In this document: positions 61,010 through 64,000 of the stretch, one piece after another
Numbering within the stretch: the first letter of the stretch is position 1
Layout: the number at the start of each line of letters is the position of its first letter
The notes under the pieces: model-generated
Seen by the model: only the letters and a program-made list of their open reading frames with translations
Database searches by the model: none
What the model was told of the DNA's origin: nothing
Program-made: the position numbers and the translations under genes
From: Silanimonas sp044377035
GTDB taxonomy: Bacteria > Pseudomonadota > Gammaproteobacteria > Xanthomonadales > Xanthomonadaceae
Direction: 5' to 3'
DNA length: 64,000 nt
Assembly (NCBI RefSeq): GCF_044377035.1
Contig: NZ_JBILJW010000019.1
Span: 1 to 64,000, forward strand

Positions 61010-62241
61010 ACGGCGCGAACGAGCCTGCATTGAACGACACGACCCTGCCGGCCGCGCTGGCCGACCAGCCGCTCGCCCGCGTCGACCGCGACGGCGTCCG
61101 CTACACCCTGCTCGGCACCGCGCATGTCTCGAAGGAGAGCGTGGCCGCCGTCGAGACCGCGCTGGCCAGCGGCGCCTTCGATGTCATCGCCGTCGAGCTT
61201 GATCCCGCGCGCCATCGGGCGCTGACCGATCCGAACGCGCTGGCCAAGCTCGACCTCGTGCAGGCCATCAAGTCCGGCAAGGCCGGGCTGCTGGCCGCGA
61301 ACCTCGCCCTCGCCGCCTACCAGCGCCGCCTCTCGGAGCAGTTGGGCGTCGAGCCCGGAGCAGAGCTGAAAGCCGCCGCCGTCGGCGCCACCGCGCGGGG
61401 CTTGCCGATGGTGCTGATCGATCGCGACATCGGGCTCACCTTCAAGCGCGCCTGGGGCCGGCTCGGCTTCTGGAAGCGCTCGATGCTGGGTGCCGGGCTG
61501 TTCACCAGCCTGATCGTCGACGAGAAGGTCGAAGACGACGCCATCGAGAAGCTCAAGCAGGGCGACGTGCTGGAAGCGAGCTTCGCCGAGTTCGCCGGGC
61601 AGAGCCCCGAGCTCTTCGAAGCGGTCATCGCCGAACGCGACCGCTACATGGCCGCCAAGCTGCGCGAGGCCGGCGCGGCACATCCCGGCAAGCACGTGCT
61701 TGCCGTGGTCGGTGCGGGCCATCTGGCCGGCCTGACGGCCGCCCTTGAAACCGGCACCGCCGCACCCGCCGCGCAGATCGCCGAACTCGAAGGCCTGCCC
61801 AAGGACGAGGGCCTGCCGTGGTTCACCATTGTCCTCGTCGGCCTGCTGCTGGGCGGCTTCGCCTGGGGCTGGCACCAGGGCGGCATCGAAACCGGCGGCA
61901 TGGTGCTGCTGCAGTGGGCGGCGATCACCGCCGCGGGCGGCGCGCTGGGCTGCCTCGCGGCTGGCGGGCATCCCTTGAGCATCCTCGCCGCCGCGCTGGC
62001 CTCGCCGATCACGCCCCTGCACCCGGCGCTGGCCTCGGGCACGGTCAGCGCGCTGGTCGAGGCCTGGGTGCGCAAGCCGGATTACGCCGACTTCCTCGCC
62101 CTGCGCGACGACACGCGGACCTTGCGCGGCTGGTGGAAGAACCGCGTGGCACGCACGCTGCTGAACTTCTTCCTCACCTCGGTGGGCACCGCCTTGGCCA
62201 TTTGGGCGGCAGGCGCCGGCATGATCGCCACGCTGCTCTGA
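61006..62241 (+). CDS. TraB-family membrane protein
   Basis: A 411-residue protein. The N-terminal TraB/PrgY/GumN-like domain has YTLLGTAHVSKESVAAVE (GTAH motif), IAVELDPARH and the later VVGAGHLAGL (GxGH). Three or four C-terminal membrane helices follow (about 270-410). A TTG at 61006 overlaps the aguB stop (TTGA). Another TTG eight codons on (61030, LNDTTLPAA) is also possible, as there is no ATG near. The family's molecular function is not settled; proteolysis or signal regulation has been proposed. The link to polyamines is by position only. Confidence 0.78.
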   Translation: MNGANEPALNDTTLPAALADQPLARVDRDGVRYTLLGTAHVSKESVAAVETALASGAFDVIAVELDPARHRALTDPNALAKLDLVQAIKSGKAGLLAANLALAAYQRRLSEQLGVEPGAELKAAAVGATARGLPMVLIDRDIGLTFKRAWGRLGFWKRSMLGAGLFTSLIVDEKVEDDAIEKLKQGDVLEASFAEFAGQSPELFEAVIAERDRYMAAKLREAGAAHPGKHVLAVVGAGHLAGLTAALETGTAAPAAQIAELEGLPKDEGLPWFTIVLVGLLLGGFAWGWHQGGIETGGMVLLQWAAITAAGGALGCLAAGGHPLSILAAALASPITPLHPALASGTVSALVEAWVRKPDYADFLALRDDTRTLRGWWKNRVARTLLNFFLTSVGTALAIWAAGAGMIATLL

Positions 62242-62346
62242 GCGGACCGCGCGCACGCGTGTCCGCGCCACGGCGCATGAGTTCGACACCGGAAGTGATT
62301 TGACGGCTCGACGGCGCTGCGCTCCACTCGGGAGCCCGCCCTTCGA

Positions 62347-63471
62347 GTGCCGCTGGTGTCCGAGCCCGTCGCCCTGCCCCGCTGGAAACGCGCCGTCCTC
62401 AAGGTCGGCAGCAACTTGATCGCGCCCGGCGGGCAGCGGCTTTCCACGCGGCACCTGCTGTCGATCGCGCGCTTCATCGCCGAAGCCCGCGCCGATGATC
62501 GCGAGGTCGTGCTCGTCTCCTCCGGCGCCGTCGCCGCCGGGCGCGCACTGCTGGGCTCGCTGGATGCGCCCGCGCTCCCCGCGAAGCAGGCGCTCGCGGC
62601 GCTCGGACAGCCGCGCATGTTCGACGCCTGGGCCCGCCTGCTCGACGTGCCGTGCGCACAGGTACTGCTGGCTTTCGACGACCTGCAGAACCGCCGCCGC
62701 TTCGTCAATGCCAAGAACACGCTGCGCGAGCTGCTGCGCGCTGGCGTGCTGCCGATCATCAACGAGAACGATTCGGTGGCCGTCGACGAGCTCCGCCTCG
62801 GCGACAACGACAACCTCGCCGCCCACGTGGCGGTGCTGGTCGAAGCCGACCTGCTGGTGATCCTTTCCGACATCGACGGTCTGTACGACGCCGATCCGCG
62901 CAAAGTGCCGACTGCGATGCGCATCGCGCGCGTGGCCGCCATTGACGACGCGGTGTTCGCGCTCGCCGGCGGCGCCGGCTCAGCGGTCGGTACGGGCGGC
63001 ATGCGCACCAAGCTGGAAGCCGCCGCGAAGGCGACGGCTCGCGGCATCCCGACCGTCATTGCGCACGGCGGGAAGGCGGAGGCGCTCGAAGCCCTCGGCC
63101 GCGACGAGTGCCCGGGCACCCTCTTCGAGCCCACGGCGACACCGGCCAGCGCCAAGGAGCATTGGATGCGCCACGCACTGGCGAGCCAAGGCCAACTGCA
63201 TGTCGATGCCGGGGCACTACGCGCACTGAAGGAGCGCGGCGCGTCCCTGCTTCCGGCCGGCGTCCGCGGGGTCGAGGGCGCGTTCCGTGCCGGCGATGCC
63301 GTCGAAGTGCGGGTGGAGGGCGACGCGCGGCCCTTCGCCAAGGGCATCGCGCAATACGATGCCTCCGAATTGCGGCGCGTGCTGGGCAAACCGAGCGCTG
63401 AGTTGCCGGCCCTGCTCGGCTACGAAGGCCCCGAGACCGTGATCCACCGCGACGACCTGGTGCTGCTGTGA
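62347..63471 (+). CDS. proB: Glutamate 5-kinase
   Basis: First step of proline synthesis. The protein is 374 residues with the amino acid kinase domain (AVLKVGSNLIAPGG, VLVSSGAVAAGRALLG, INENDSVAVDEL, LRLGDNDNLAA, VGTGGMRTKLEAA) and a C-terminal PUA domain (about 275-365, GQLHVDAGALRALKERGASLLPAGV). It begins at a GTG at 62347. The next gene, proA, starts at GTG 63468 with a 4-bp overlap (GTGA). Confidence 0.95.
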   Translation: MPLVSEPVALPRWKRAVLKVGSNLIAPGGQRLSTRHLLSIARFIAEARADDREVVLVSSGAVAAGRALLGSLDAPALPAKQALAALGQPRMFDAWARLLDVPCAQVLLAFDDLQNRRRFVNAKNTLRELLRAGVLPIINENDSVAVDELRLGDNDNLAAHVAVLVEADLLVILSDIDGLYDADPRKVPTAMRIARVAAIDDAVFALAGGAGSAVGTGGMRTKLEAAAKATARGIPTVIAHGGKAEALEALGRDECPGTLFEPTATPASAKEHWMRHALASQGQLHVDAGALRALKERGASLLPAGVRGVEGAFRAGDAVEVRVEGDARPFAKGIAQYDASELRRVLGKPSAELPALLGYEGPETVIHRDDLVLL

Positions 63472-64000
63472 CCCCCGACGAAACCCGACTCATCCGCCGC
63501 TGTGCGGAAGCCTCGCGCGCCGCTGCGCGCCGCCTCGCCGCGAGCGACGCCGCCACCCGCACTGCGGCGCTCGACGCTATCGCGCTCGCCCTCGAGGCTC
63601 GGGAGGCCAGCGTGCTCGCAGCCAATGCGAAGGATCTCGAGGCGGCCGGCGCGGCGGGCCTGTCGACCGCGATGCAGGATCGCCTTCGGCTCGACCCCGC
63701 ACGCTTCGCCGCACTGGTCGCCGCCGTGCGCGCCGTGAACGCGCTGCCCGATCCACTGGGCGGGATCGAATGGCAGGCGCCGCGCGCCGATGGCCTCGAG
63801 ATCGGGCGGATGCGCGCACCGCTCGGTGCCATTGCGATGATCTACGAATCGCGCCCGAACGTGACCGTCGATGCCGCAGTGCTCTGCCTCAAGTCCGGAA
63901 ACGCCTGCGTGCTGCGCGGCGGCCGGGAGGCGGCGCACAGCAATGCCGCGCTCATCGAGGCCGTACAGGCCGGCTTGCAGGCCGTCGGCCTGCCGGTCGA
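63468..64000 (+). CDS. proA: Glutamate-5-semialdehyde dehydrogenase, N-terminal part
   Basis: Second step of proline synthesis: reduces glutamyl-5-phosphate to the semialdehyde with NADPH. The first 177 codons are visible; the full protein should be about 415-425 residues. Motifs include RAAARRLAASDAATRTAAL, LEAREASVLAANAKDLEAA, MRAPLGAIAMIYESRPNVTVDAA and CLKSGNACVLRGG. The catalytic Cys lies beyond the window. Confidence 0.95.
   Translation, partial: MTPDETRLIRRCAEASRAAARRLAASDAATRTAALDAIALALEAREASVLAANAKDLEAAGAAGLSTAMQDRLRLDPARFAALVAAVRAVNALPDPLGGIEWQAPRADGLEIGRMRAPLGAIAMIYESRPNVTVDAAVLCLKSGNACVLRGGREAAHSNAALIEAVQAGLQAVGLPV

Noticed and set aside
62242..62266. Terminator after the TraB-family gene
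   Set aside because: The GC hairpin (GCGGAC/GTCCGC with an inner stem) has no T tract on either side, so intrinsic termination is not supported.

Overview
The window is a high-G+C, densely packed chromosomal segment from a gammaproteobacterium. It is most likely from the order Xanthomonadales (Lysobacterales). Three things point there: the housekeeping order lapB-lapA-ihfB-rpsA-cmk-aroA-hisC-pheA-serC, the 41-residue zinc-ligand-poor L36 protein, and phasin and PHA-associated genes. No rRNA, tRNA, insertion sequence, prophage or CRISPR array was seen.

Region 1 (1-9817, all minus strand) is core metabolism. FHA protein, serC, pheA, hisC, aroA, cmk, rpsA, ihfB, lapA and lapB run leftwards with short gaps or 1-4 bp overlaps. 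Region 2 (9910-18776) looks like a lipid-storage neighbourhood. It holds a PHA-system protein, an FFLEELY-type protein, a patatin-like lipase, a phasin with a Lys/Ala tail, a membrane Mrr-fold protein, an alcohol-forming fatty acyl-CoA reductase divergent from an acyl-CoA-binding protein and a TetR regulator, a second Lys/Ala-rich protein and a TPR-like protein.

Region 3 (18780-38520) is an exopolysaccharide locus of the exosortase-associated (XrtA/EPS) type. A single minus-strand operon of about 14 genes runs from 36330 to 18780: Wza-like exporter, Wzz-like co-polymerase, a kinase-like ATPase that has lost its Walker A lysine, outer-membrane barrel, deacetylase, GT2, two GT4, an AsnB-like amide ligase without the glutaminase cysteine, GT4, a complete AsnB amidotransferase, Wzy-like polymerase, Wzx/MurJ-like flippase and a secreted propeller-like protein. 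Nearly every junction overlaps by 1-4 bp (ATGA or GTGA). The initiating polyprenyl-phosphate sugar transferase (37111-38520) and a membrane J-domain protein sit just upstream.

Region 4 (38719-55268, plus strand) continues the locus. It contains a UDP-HexNAc 6-dehydrogenase (TviB type), a uronate epimerase, and a 3,214-residue hybrid synthase with domain order ACP-KS-AT-ACP-aminotransferase-C-A-PCP-C-PCP. These are followed by two exosortase-system-type alpha/beta hydrolases, a JmjC/cupin protein, a formyltransferase-like/GINT-like protein and a VanZ protein. My reading is that the synthase makes a beta-amino-fatty-acyl-glycine-type product. Its location suggests it is made together with, or attached to, the uronic-acid-containing polysaccharide. 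This is the best candidate for an undescribed system. A second secreted protein, paralogous to the one at 18780, closes the locus at 55342-57693. CRP/Clp-like boxes of the form TGAGA-N6-TCACA lie in the two main control regions (36434-36449 and 38674-38689).

Region 5 (58400-64000) returns to housekeeping: rpmJ, a small BamE-like periplasmic protein, agmatine deiminase and N-carbamoylputrescine amidase (putrescine synthesis), a TraB-family membrane protein, and proB-proA, with proA cut by the window end.
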